DNA of 64,000 nucleotides from Erpobdella octoculata (taxonomy: Eukaryota > Annelida > Clitellata > Hirudinida > Erpobdellidae). The notes beneath the pieces were generated by a model, which saw nothing but the letters and a program-made list of their open reading frames with translations, did no database searches and was not told the DNA's origin. Positions 1 to 12,900 of this stretch are shown here, piece after piece. The position numbers were made by a program, and so were the translations under genes. Each line of letters starts with the position of its first letter. The stretch's first letter is position 1. The stretch covers positions 1,012,066 to 1,076,065 of the forward strand of contig OZ022245.1 of the NCBI GenBank assembly GCA_963978895.1, written 5' to 3'.

Positions 1-89
1 TAATACAGGGTTTCAGACTTTTTTGGATTATTTAAAATTCTAAACATTCAGTGTAAATTATAGAGAATATAACAGAGTTTGTCATTTTG

Positions 90-161
90 CTGCTGTTAGT
101 ATAGCGGTAAAGCATTTGCATGTAGACCTGGAGGTCAACGGTTCAAATCCTCCCAGCCTCA
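90..161 (+). repeat. tRNA-like sequence, probable SINE head or tRNA pseudogene
   Basis: An A-box-like stretch (TAGTATAGCGG, 97-107) is followed by a consensus B box (GGTTCAAATCC, 140-150) at normal tRNA spacing. The flanks (90-96 and 154-160) do not pair as an acceptor stem, and the T stem next to the B box pairs poorly. It is therefore not a functional tRNA. A tRNA-derived SINE head is the likeliest origin; the element's 3' boundary is not clear. Confidence 0.5.
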
Positions 162-331
162 CCGGCGTATGCCAGCGTAATATGAATGCTGGTACTGGTA
201 ATGGTGCGCCTGTAAACTGTCCACAAGTGACAGAAAGTTTGGTGTGTGATTTGTGACCCTGAGGTCTGACTACTAACGCAACGCTAAATGTCGCTAAACT
301 GTTAATTTTTCAAAAGCTCAGTAGATTTAAA

Positions 332-414
332 TTTAACCCATTAATGGCCACGACCATACGGAAATACTAATATTGACGTTGCGTTTTCGCAACCGTAACC
401 GTTAATGGGTTAAA
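332..414. mobile_element. MITE-like 83-bp palindromic element
   Basis: A perfect 13-bp terminal inverted repeat (TTTAACCCATTAA at 332-344, its reverse complement at 402-414) bounds an 83-bp segment. Inside it, 378-393 forms a hairpin (GTTGCG, four-base loop, CGCAAC). There is no coding capacity. A clear target-site duplication was not identified, so mobility is inferred. Confidence 0.4.
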
Positions 415-490
415 GCATTTATAATTGTTCAAAAAGAGTAAACAAATGCATCAATAACCTCATATGTTTATTTATTGTCCACTCAAATAG

Positions 491-970
491 GCGATCACTG
501 TAAAAGTCGGCCTAAACACCGTCATTCTGACCCGCGGTACTGATCCAATCCTCAACGGAAAACCCGTGGATCTTGCCGCTGGCGTTCACACAGTCGATGG
601 AATAAACATCCTGTCCACTCTCGTGCTGACCGTTGTAACGTTCGAAGATGGAGCTACTGTAATCCATGATGGAGGTCTGACTGATTTTTAATTAGATACG
701 AGTGTATTCATGGATTTAATAATTGCGAATAATATAGATTCTAGTTTATAGTTGTACAGATTATTTAACAAAATTTTCATTTATTTAGGTACCAAGTTGA
801 TCATTAGTCTTCCAAACTGCTACAAAGATAGAGTCGATGGGCTCTGCGGCAAGTTCAGTGACAAGGGTGTTGCTGAAGGGAGTTCCCTTTCGCCCGATGC
901 TGCAGATTCTTCGGCATGGAAGGTTGATCCCATATGTCCTGATTCTCTCCCATTAGCTGACCCGTGTCTG
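491..970 (+). CDS. von Willebrand factor type D domain, C-terminal part (exons 491-674 and 789-970)
   Basis: Exon 491-674 begins in phase 0 ([16 protein letters not shown]) and carries the beta-strand pattern of VWD, including NGKPVDL. It ends in phase 1. Exon 789-970 completes the split Gly codon and contains the hallmark GLCGKF (GLCGNF-like) with its Cys pair, ending DPCL in phase 0. The N-terminal part of the domain must lie upstream. VWD domains in secreted multidomain proteins support disulfide-linked assembly and often bind calcium. No CxxC oxidoreductase-like motif is visible in this fragment. Confidence 0.88.
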
Positions 971-3900
971 GTGAGTTTAATTTCAGTTTTTTATTGTTGT
1001 CAAATTACTAACTCTCATTAAAATGAAATTACAGCTAAAGATGCAACTTAGCAAATAATTTCAGTTGATGAATGAGAAGTGTAATTTGCTCATATATTTT
1101 TAATCTTAGAAACATCCAGAAAGAGAAGCCTGGGCAACATCATCTTGCAGCATCATCAAGTCGGGTCCGATCTTCGAAGAGTGTCGCAAGAAATTGGATT
1201 GGGAGACTTACTACAGGGAATGTCAATCAACATCCTGCAAGTATGCATCCAATTTCTTATTATAAGTTTAATTGCTTTAAAACTTTTAAAAAATAATAAT
1301 TGCTAAAATGTATATTTTTTCAACATTTCACTTGAAAGTAAATACTCTTTTTTTGCTTTCAGCTGCGATTCTGGTGGCGACTGTCAGTGCATGTGTACCG
1401 CTGTGGCTATGTTTGCCAGTGCTTGTGCCAGAGAAGGTGTCTGTGTCAGGTGGAGGAGTAATCACTTTTGTGGTAAGTTGAACGTTTGATGAATTAAATG
1501 TATTATGTTCTTTTTCACTATATGAAGCCATTTTCTATTATAGTTCATGGTTCTTTACAACAGGCGTTTTAAGACGATGAAGCCATCTAATTTCATCCGG
1601 TTTTAATAAACTAATGTTAAAATATTTTTTTAACTTCAGCTGTCATGTGTAACAACGACCAGGACTACTTTGAATGTTTCAACCCGGTCAACACCACATG
1701 CAGAGACAATTCGGCAGGGCTTGCCAATAACAAGGACCTTATAGTTGAAGGGTGCTTCTGCGAAGATGGAAAAGTTACAGACTGTAAGTATTTCTTTGCA
1801 GTAACTCTGGTGGCTGATGTCAGTTTTTCACTTGATAGTCAAATGTTTGCTGGTTGATGGCTAAAGTCAGACTGGTGCTTGTATGCATGAATGTAGGTGT
1901 ATCTCTAAATGTCCACAATATTTTTTAAGCTGAGAAAAATTTGTGTCTAGCTTGTAAAATGATTGGTCAAGATTTAAAAAATTTGAAAATGGTTTAATTA
2001 GAATATATTGGAAAGTCTATTTAAATTCCATGAAAACTGTCATCAGCCAGAAGCAACAAACTTTGTTCAATGGAATTTTTATTTATTTTAAGACGAAGGA
2101 AAATGCGTTCCCGTCAGCCAGTGCCAGTGCGAATACGACGGCAAGACATACCAGCCGGGAGATAAGACTGAGATCAAGTGTCAACAGTGGTATGTGATAC
2201 AGTTTCCTGACTTTAATTTGTCGATCACAAAACTCCATAGTAAACTTGGAGTTTTCGACTTTTTTATGTTCATAGAAAAAAAAATTGTATTTCCATTAAA
2301 TGTTAATTTTATAATATCAGTGAAAGCACTTGTTGTGTGAGATTGTTTTATTTATTTTTTTTTAAACAGCGAGTGCACCGATGGAAAATTCGAATGCAAG
2401 GGAGACATATGCGAGTGCAAGGACTTTACGTGCGACAACGACCAAAAATGTCTCAAGAAGAGCCAAGTGTGCGACGGCATACCAGACTGCGATGATCACT
2501 CTGACGAGTGCCCCATATTGTGTAAGTGTTTCGAATAAAATGTGTCCGTGAACAATGTTAAAGTTTAATATTTTATAAATTGAAGTCGTGTTGATGATAT
2601 TACTAATCGATTTGTGTTTTTTTTATTTGTTTATATAAAATAAACCAACTTAAAATTAATGGTCAAGTTTTTTTTTTCAATGCCACCCAGGTGGAAACTG
2701 TACGGACTTCTTGTGCGACAGTGGCATGCTGTGCATCTCTCCCAGTTTTGTATGCGATGGTGAGTCCGACTGCAAAGATGGAACGGATGAGAAAAATTGT
2801 GGTACAAGTAAGTTTACCAAAATAATCAATTTTTTTTTGTAAAAGAAGAATTTTTCATCTAGTGCTGTTCTTCTATCGCCCTGTTGACGGTTACTACTCT
2901 TTGCTCAGACTAAAAAACACTTGTACTGCTGCTCTGTGGCTGATCACCTATGGCCTAAGATGCCATAAACATTCTTTTGCATGATAATTAGTTATCAAAT
3001 TATATTGTATACATTTATTTTATTATTAAATTTCAGGTATTATTAAATGTTTTTTTTTTATGTTTAACAAATGCTTCTAATTTCCAGTGACCACCCACGA
3101 GCACTCTACCCCGACCACACCTAGCCCGGTTACGACACTTACTCCGCCCATCTGCACGGAGGTTGACGCGCTGCAGGTGAACGGACTCGCCGAGGTCACG
3201 ATCATCGGAACCGGCGGCACGACGGCCAAGCTGGAAAAAATTCCAGCTGGTGAAGCTGTTCTGGTTAATGTTGAATTCGCCACACCTCAGACTGTGACCA
3301 AAATCTTTATTGAGACCGATTCCGTGGTTGATTACACCATTGATGTGACGAAATTTGATGAAAACACTTACCAGATTGAAGGAAAGTTGGACCATCCTGT
3401 GAGTGTTGATATTTTGATTCTATGAAGACATTACTGCTTAATGTTATCTCTAATTTTGAAGTGCTTTTCATCAGTTAATTGAAAAATTTCATTAAAATAA
3501 AAGTCAAGTTTAGCCTGCTGTTTAAGTTTTTGAGACTACAAAACATAAACTTGTGAAGACTTTGTCTAGATTTGATGAAATTATCTGTGACCTATTTTCT
3601 TTTCATAGTAAAGAAATAATTTTCTCAGTATCTATCTTTATTCGCCATGGTTTTCTCCTGAATTTTTAAACTTGGACACTCATTAAGACCACGCACACGG
3701 TTAAGACGACTTTTTTTGTTCTTGCGAATAGGAAATCGATGTCAAAGGTGTGATAGTAAGCTCGCTTGTGCTGAACTTGTACAGTTTGTCTGAAGGGGCT
3801 GTCGTCAAATCTTTTAGCATCTACGCATGCGCTAAAGGTTTGTGGTATTTGTTGATAAATTTATCAAAATTGATTCTGTGTATTGTATAATTATATTAGT

Positions 3901-6900
3901 ATTGAAGGCACAATAAATTCTATTATCAATATATTTTGTGATGCAATAACATTAGTCAAAAGGGCGCTTGAAATCCAAATATACTTAATAAATAATAGTC
4001 AAATGGTTTTAAAGTAGAATATGTGATATTAGTTTAGATACAAACAACTGTTGCTGCATTTGTGGATTGTTCACATATGAACTGCTGTTTAGTTGTTTGT
4101 CTATTGAATGCAAAGTTATTAACCTAAATTATATTTCAGAAGATTTCTGTTATTTAATTTTATTAAATTTGTTTCAGAGGGATCTGTCACACCTACTGTA
4201 TCGCCTGGTATGCATGCTTATTTCTTGAAATTACTTTATGAAATGTATCGTTTCAATTAACGGACTTGTCTAAAAAAATTTCATGTTTATTTAATTTATT
4301 TTCTTATGTTTATTTAATTTAATTTCTCTATTTCATGTTTATCTAATTTATTTTCTTCGTCTCATGTTTATCTGATTTATTTTCTCCACCAGCCACCACT
4401 ACGGTCACCAGGTGCCAAACATACGACGTATTGCAGACGAAGGAATTTCAAGAGATCCCATCAGAAGATCTCAAAGGGTCGTTGTCTGGAAAGCTTGAAA
4501 TGCCATCAGTGCGAGACGTGTTTGCAGTGGAGGTCAGTTTTGAAGAACCGCATGAGATCATGGTGTTTTTCCTGGTAGTCAAAGGGGTTGACGAAGTCAG
4601 TATCACAGCTGCCGACGGAAGGACTGGCAATACTGTGACGGTGTCTAAAAGTCCGGATGATAAAGGACAGATTGTGAGTCGAGACTGATTATGAAATAAA
4701 TTTGGTTCCATTTTTTAATGAAATATTTGGGCTGATAAATGCTTTTATCACACTGTTTATGATTTCTTTTACCGACAGAACTTTGTCTTGGACCTTCTGG
4801 TGAAAGGGCTAATGGTCACGTTTGCAACTGGTTTTAAAAGTGCAGAGGTAACAGAGGCAAGATTGGCCGTTTGCGGAGAAGGTATGTCAACGCAGTTTTG
4901 ATTACTTATGAATAAAAGCAAAAAAAAATTCTAGGAAATATAAGCACACCGTCGCAAATGTTTAGCTGACGATATCTTGTTTTTTTTTTCTTCTTTCAGC
5001 TCCAACACCGAGACGTAAGATTTTCGAGTTCTTGGTTTATATTACAAAACTTACTCGATGAAAACATTGTAGTGTTATTTTTGAAATTTATTTGTAACTA
5101 AAAAATTAATTTTTTTTTTGCAGTTACGACCGCCAAAACGACCATGCGTAAGTTTTTTTTCTTGCGTCCGAGTAGTATTGATAGAGGCAACTTTCCATTT
5201 TAAATGAAAATAATCTAGTTATATCACCAGTACCATTTCTAAAAAAACTCAGTTCAATTTACAGTGTATTTGTATAATGTTTATTTGTGAAATGTAATTT
5301 GATTTAGATTGCATTTTTATTTTTTATATTTACGTTGTATTCGTAATGTTTTTTGTTCAAATTGTATTTGTAATGTTTTTTCATTTAATTGTTTTTGTTT
5401 AATATCTAAACCTTTTTCTTATTCGAATCAATTTAGCTGCAACCGAGTGTCAGACTGTCAATGCGTTGTTGAGCGAAGAAACGATGGTAAATTTTCCGCT
5501 GGATTCACAGAGGGTCAACGATGACTCGTTCGCATTCAAGACCTACGAGGACGAAGAGGAGCCGCCGAAACTCGAAATCAACTTTTTTGTTCCGACTGTA
5601 TTCTATGGAATCGAATTCAGCTCCGTCAACTTGAACAGTTTGATCCTGGTCGGACAAAAAGCATCGGAATTCTCCAAATTTCCCTCGGATTATCGAGTGC
5701 CAGCAAGCGGGGTTTGAGCAGTTTTTTATTTTTTTTTTTGAACAGCTAAAGAAGTTTAATTTAATATAATTTATAAATTACAGGCAAATGTGATATAATG
5801 TAATGTTGTTATTTTTATTATTTTCTCACAATTTTATGCTTTAAAGCTGAATCTAACCTATTCTTGTCTCATCTTATTGCACGAATTAGTGTTTTTTTAT
5901 TCTATTCAGGACATGAAAATTGCTGTTCAAGACAGCATTACTTCTCTGACCTTTACCTTTAAACCAAAGAAAGCTGGGGAACCAATCAGTATTAGTGATC
6001 TAACCGTGTGGATCTGTTCTAAAGGTGTGTGAAAAAACTTTGACTATATATTATATTTTTTAATGCATTGCCTCATGCCTAGAAAATATAAAACAAGCAA
6101 CAACTTAAGCAGAGAATCGTTTGTTTCCTGAACACTTTCAAAATGTCTTATATAATAACTGAATATGAATCAGGTACAGAACTTGATAATCTTTTACAGC
6201 ATAAAAATTAGATAATTTATAACTTATTTTATGCATTTGATGGTCAGTTCAATAAAATTATTCTACACTTTTTTTTACAGGAGCTACAACACCGCAGGCC
6301 TGTAACGAGGAGGAGGTACTAAAGTCACTCGACGTCGTTGGATCTCCCGAAGTCACTTCCGTCTCGACCGATTCGTTCGATGCACTCACGATCTCGGACG
6401 ACGTCAACCCGAAGATTACGATTTCTTCGCCGCTCAAAGAACAACTGAGGTTTACAGAAATCACATTCAACTGCGCCGGACTGAAAGAAGCCACTTTTAC
6501 GGTTTTCGAGGGAGCGAAAGTCGTTACGGAGCAGACGGTTTCTGGAGATGAGGGGGTTAATAGCCATTTTTCTGCCGTATTGCGTTTTAAAAAAAAAAGA
6601 TAATTTATTAAAACCTTAAATTTTTTGTTCAGAGTTTGCCAAAATTGATCTCAAACTGTTTCATGTAGTATGCGACTTGACATAGAAGTGGTTATCTGAC
6701 AATCTGACATTTTTAACTATTTAATTTTTTTCTTTTCCCAGAGTGTTGGTTTATTTGGAAACTTCCCAGGATTCAGTGTCGAGATTAAACTTGTCGGACT
6801 CGAGCCCGGCCAAAAGATCGAAATCACCGATCTCAGAGTTTGGACATGTGCCGAAAAAGGTAGATTTTGAATCGGACAATGTGACTAATCATTATTATAA

Positions 6901-9900
6901 ATTAATTTTTATTTATTGGAATATATGACTTAAATGTGTTTAAAACATTCATTAAAATATATTTACAGTTACGGCCACTCCAACACCTGGTAAGATACTT
7001 AATATTTAAATTCATTTGTTTAAATCTATGTTTCTGTTGCTGGTCTAAAATCATGATTTTTGCTTTTCTAAAAATATTTTTTATGTTTGAAAAATATTTT
7101 TTGCTCTACTAACAATATGTTCTAAAAATATTTTTTTATGTTCTAAAAATATTTTTTATATGTTCTGAAAATATTATTTTTATGTTCTAAAAATATTTTT
7201 TATGTTCTAAAAATATTTTTTATGTTCTAAAAATATTTCTATATGTTCTGAAAAAAAATATTCTTTTTATGTTCTAAAACTAATTTTTATTTTCTAAAAA
7301 TATGATTTCATTCTATTATCTAGCTCCAACGACCATTTCCCTTTACTGCAAGACGGAACAGATAATAAAGATCGGAACAACGAAAATCACCACAGTACCA
7401 AATATCAATACAGTCAAAGTACCTTTCATCTACAAGCCGACCAACAAGCCTGTACAGATAAAAATCGTTTTCCCAGTCACCAAGGACGTCGTACAGGCTA
7501 TAGTTATTGCAAAGAATATAAATAAAATCGTCTTCACCTTCACGAAAGTCGTCGGCAAAGACGCGGAGTTCCGCAAGACCGTCGCAGACGATGTTAGCGC
7601 TGAAATTCACTACCTATCTTATTTCATTCGCTTCAATTAAGAAATTAATTTTTTGATGGAATAAGAATATTGAGCTAACGAATCAAAAAGATGAAAATTA
7701 CAAAAAAAAATCGCTTATTTGTTCTTTTAGCTTTATTATCTGATGTTTTCAAGTGCATAGTGCCAGGTTGACAATTTGCTTTTCTTTCTTGTAGGGTGAC
7801 TACACTGTGGTCGCAAAAGATGTAACCTCTGTTGTCATAAGTCTTTATCCAAAGGATGTCAAGTTACCTGTAGTGGTGTCAGATTTGAAGATCTATGCTT
7901 GCCTCCAAGGTAGAAATAAAGCCTTCCAATATCGTTTTTTTTATAAAAAAAAAATATTTGAGTTTTTACTAAAGATAATAACAAATAATTGATTGGGATG
8001 TAAAGTTGTTTTATTTTGAATTAATAAATACAAAAGTATTATTTTAATTCATACATTACTCAATGTAACAATTGATCGGTTTTGACATCTTCAATCCTGC
8101 ACGTGCTTTACAGGTTCTACTCTCCCTCCAATCCGTACGACCCGTTAGTTTGCTTTCTTAATTTATTCGAAAAAAGTATTTTATCGAGTTATATTTTCAG
8201 TTGATAGCTTACTTATAAAGTTTTTTAAACAAACGTTTTTTTCCAGCATCTGTTGTAACCCCGAAGAAATGCACGACCGTTGACGGTCTCAAGATTCCCG
8301 GAACGAAGCTGGTCGGACCCGTGGGCAAAGCCGTCCTTCCAATCATTTTTACCAAACTTCCGGTCACGTTTACTGTGAACTTCGACAAACCCAGGACGAT
8401 CGTCAGCCTCGACTTTGTCGGCAAGAACATGAAAACGGTGGCAGTTACGGTCAAGCTGGAAGGCAAAACAGTAGCTCAGAATTCCGATGTTGTTAAAACT
8501 GCAGGAGTGAGTTGATGATGTTTTAACAGCCATTTATGCGAAGCAGCAGAATAAATATATAAAGGGCAATGTTTGTGGGTGTGCGTGTGTGCATGTATGC
8601 ATGTTCGATATTCACAACTGAACCTCTGGAGCAGTTTGAACAAAGTTTGGCAAAGAAGTAGTTTTCATCGAGGAAAATGTTCTAAACAATTTCTTAATAA
8701 AATCTTTTTTAAGTTTTGTCGACAAAAAAACAAGAAAAAAATAAGCCAAAAATCCCGGGCTGTGCCAGGTAGTCCTGCTACTGTTTTTATAAATAAATCT
8801 TCTATTCAGGAAATTAGTTCTAATAGTTTAACGAAGTCGGTGTCTTATGTTGTTCATTATCACCAAGTCACAATTACATATGCACCAGTAATGAGACGTG
8901 TATTGACATATTTGTAATTTTGCTTTTTAGAACAAGTTCACAGACATGAACGTTGATGGAGATGAATTGAAGTTTGAAATTGTTCCTCTGGTTTACCCAT
9001 CTGTGGTTAAGAGCCTGTCGGTTTGGGTCTGCGGAGAAGGTTTGTCGGAAGAGATGGTTCTGATTGTTTCTTCTTTTGCAGTTTATTTTAAAATGTGCGC
9101 AATCAGTTTTGAGTGAAAGAACATCATAGAATTAATTAATTCTATTCAATGGCCTGTTATTGAAAATTGTAGAACATTTTGTGAACCAACGGAGTACAAT
9201 TTCAAATTATTCATGTAATAAAATTCTAATAAAACGTTATCTCGTTTGTGTTTGACAGCCGGATCACCTCCAGTGCCGACTATTGGAGTCTCAACACCGA
9301 AAGGTTGGATTTTTACGGCTAAATGATGTGTATGATAATAATAAAATATTATCTAATACAAGAAAAAGATTGTCTAATAACAGTAAACTGCAGCATGAAT
9401 TTGTAATTTATCGATATAACGGAACATTTATGCTGAATTATTATTTGAAAAAAAAACAACAACAGTTACCACAAAGTGTGCAAAAGAAAACATTATGGAA
9501 AGTGAAGAGATCTTTGTTGAAACCCAACCGAGCATCGAAGCCACCAGCAGCCCGTTCGTCTTCACCGGAAACACCAACCCGATCATCACCGTCGAGCTGT
9601 TCGACTCGAAGCGGATTATGAACGTCTTGATGGAGCTGGAAAATGTCGAAAAAGTGCACGTCGTCGTCAACCTGAACTCGGTCGAAGTGCTGTCGATATG
9701 GCCGGAGTCGGAAGAGGAACTGGTAGGACGTTGATTCGTTTACGACATTGGCGTTAAATAAATTTGATTTGATTTGATTTGATCTGATCTTTGGTGTTCG
9801 TGCTCGTAGCGGCAGACCGATTAATCGATCGATGAAATTTTAGTCGATTGAAGGTGATTGATAAATTTTCACTTTCAAACAGACGGACTACTTGCCGAGT

Positions 9901-12900
9901 GAGACTCAGGGTGATGAACTGATATTGGAATTCATACGAACCGACCCATCCAAGGATGCCGTCATCAGCGAGCTGATCGTAAACACCTGCGGAAAACGTA
10001 AGACGTGTTTTCAATTGGTCTTTAAAATATGTATGAATAAAAATATGATTTTTACTAATTGTGATGTTTACAAAATCTATTCAATTAACTGCTTTATTGG
10101 GTCTATCTTGGTCACAAAATGAAAAATAAAATACAATTTTAACCCACTTTGTTTCTATGGAAGCCTTTTTTATGTTTGCAATGACCCAAATAAAAGGATA
10201 CTATAAGAATGCAGAACTTTGTCTTCAAATTTATAATAATTAACAAGGTTGTAGGCTGTTCAGAGGATTCTAAGTCTCTGTAGAAAGCACCACTCAGATA
10301 TAATTTATGCCACTATTAGGAGGAGTGTACTCTATAAAATAATTGAATAAATTTAATAAAGTAAGGTTAATGTCGTTTGAATTGTCAGTAAATGTAAAAA
10401 AATTCTATTTAGCCACAACTGTGACTGAATACCTGACAACGGGTCCTACACCGGAGATAACATTCACTACAGGTAAGCATGAATGTCTTTGTTAGAACTT
10501 TTCAAAAGCAAGCTAACACGCCAGCAATAAGTGAAAAAAAAGACATTTCTGGTATTTTCTTCAATGAAAATGAGTGTGAGATCAAGCAATGCATTTTTTC
10601 TTCAGTAAGAATTCTATCAGGAAACTGAACAACAAGTTGTCTGGCTTTATCGAAGCAAAATATGTTTTGCCTTATACTATTAAATGTTATTTTCTTAAGC
10701 TACACGTGAAAAATGTTTGTAAGCACACTAAAATTGAATTATTGTACCATTTTTAGCAACAACAGGGGTACTGCCAATTACCTCTACGACAGCAGGAGGT
10801 GAGCGACTCAGCTGTTATTCATTGTATTGTTGACTGGTTCAAACTTGAATTAATCAAATGGCTTAAAATTAATTTATGAGCAGTTCAAGATAATTTGGTT
10901 TTCAATTTTCAGCATCAACCTCGACAGGGACTGAAATCTCTTTTTACACAAGTATGAAGTTTATTACATTATTATTTCTGCTTTCTATTGATTTATACGT
11001 TTTTTTTTTTTTTATAAATATGAACACATTCAAAAAGTATGTTTGAAAAATTTGCAGCTTCGACTATTCCAATGACAACCACAGATGGTAGGAGTTCAAA
11101 AATATTGATATTTTGCTACTGAAGTATAAAAATTAATGTAATATTTGTTTAACATGACAGAAATGGTGTTGAAGCTAAAGGAATGTGCACCTCTGAACAA
11201 GTTGCTCGACAAGTCAATAACATACTCTGCTAATCCAAAAATTGATTTTGATACTGATCTGGTGTTCAGCTTCCCACCTGCAATTGAGGGCTCAAAGAGT
11301 GTTGAAGTTCGCTTCAAAGAACCTACTCTGCTGCTATCTATGAATGTAACAGTAGAAAATTCAAAGCGAGTTATAGTTAAAATGGCAACAATAGAATTCC
11401 CGCAAGGAAAATCCAAGCCCATTGCAGTTCCAAAAAAAACAAAGGTTAAAAAGATAAACTATTTAAACAATAATTTAAAATGTTATTTGGATAAAAAGTA
11501 ATGCTTGTGCAAAGCAAGGATGATGCTTAGAAAACCTAACTAACCAGAGTTTGATTGCGGCAAGTGCCTGTCTTTTTACAAACTTTTATTTAGGTAACAA
11601 TCTCTGTTTGTGTGTGGCTTTTTCTGTACGCAAATCTTGCAAGTAAAATTTAACCAGCTTTTTGATTAACTAGGAAGCTGAAATTTTCAGCATAGTTTTA
11701 TATTGGATGACAATACATGATTCAATTAAAAAAAAAAACTTAATTTGAACATCTTTCGTATTTCTAAATCGAGTGTATTTTAAATCAAAGTTTGTGTTGA
11801 AAAACTCGTTTTTTCCTTTACTTGTTTTAAAATCTAGGCTACTGTCATAAAATAATAAAATTACACCTTTGCTGTCTCCTCGAATCTAACCAATAATTAA
11901 CAGGTAAGCTTCCACACATGTGTTTATCGTGCCAATATGATACCTTATGAAGAATTGTGATTAAATATTTTAAAATGTAGAAAATGTTGAAAACCATTGC
12001 TAGACAGCTTGTTAAGTTATGTGTATTGGCTTTTGCGTGTCTGGTTATGATTAATTTAAGACGGGGACTTGTTAAACCACGTGAGTCAGCATTCCAGACC
12101 CAGTGAGTGAGTGAGTGAGTGAGTGAGTGAGGCTATGACATTATATAAGCAGATACTTCAATTTAAAGCAAATACATTTTCATCTGTATGCAGGTGGTCA
12201 AAGTTTTCAATTTGATCAATGTCACTTCTCTTACATTCACTGGAGAAAATGAAGATCCAAGTCTGCCATTCGAGTTAACAATGATAGGAATCAGTACTTG
12301 CCAAAACTGTTAGGGATTTTGATTGTAGTTTAAAATTGACTGCATTTAAATTTTCAATGCATCATTTTAAGTTTAATAAAAAAAAAATTGAAATTAAATA
12401 AAATTATTTCCAGATTCCTATGAAGAACCAACATCTACAACGAAACAGGGTAATTTTCAAGTTAATATTTGAGTTTAAACCAGTGGTGAAATTGCTTATA
12501 AACCAATCGTTAATGAAACTGCATGATTTACCCTAAGCTATGTGAAAGTTTTATATAGCTTCAAATGGAACTATGTTAAGTCACAGAAATATCGATTTCT
12601 GTTTTGCACCAAGCATCTGTTGCAAAACCTAAAAAAATTAATAAAACTTTTACTTAGAATAAAATAAAATAACTATAAATGTCTAAACATAATTTCTTAA
12701 ACTGTGACATTATTTTCAATAAAACTAAACCTTTATTTTGATGATGCAAATATTTAGAAAACTATCTAAAAAACATTTATTGTACAATTTAATTGTTACA
12801 GTGACATCACCAGGTACAGGAACTCCAGGTAACTTTGAAGTTATTGTATTGAGAATGGGTAGTTGTATTGAAAATAGGCAGTTGTAGTGAAAACGGGCAG

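Larger units (their letters stand above)
1..490. other. Non-coding sequence upstream of the first visible exon (intron or 5' flank)
   Basis: No exon in frame with the downstream gene was found here. The stretch ends in a usable acceptor (AG at 489-490). The first visible exon begins inside a VWD domain, so it is more likely an intron than a promoter region. It holds a tRNA-like SINE remnant and a short palindromic element, both listed separately. Confidence 0.6.

Noticed and set aside
90..161. Functional tRNA gene
   Set aside because: A and B boxes are present, but the acceptor and T stems do not pair.
7302..7640. Independent small proteins on either strand around the first exon of module 5
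   Set aside because: The plus frame is the module exon extended into its introns; the minus frame is its antisense shadow.
8573..8917. 114-codon plus-strand open frame within the intron of module 6
   Set aside because: It is low-complexity at its start, has no domain or splice logic, and lies wholly within a well-bounded intron.
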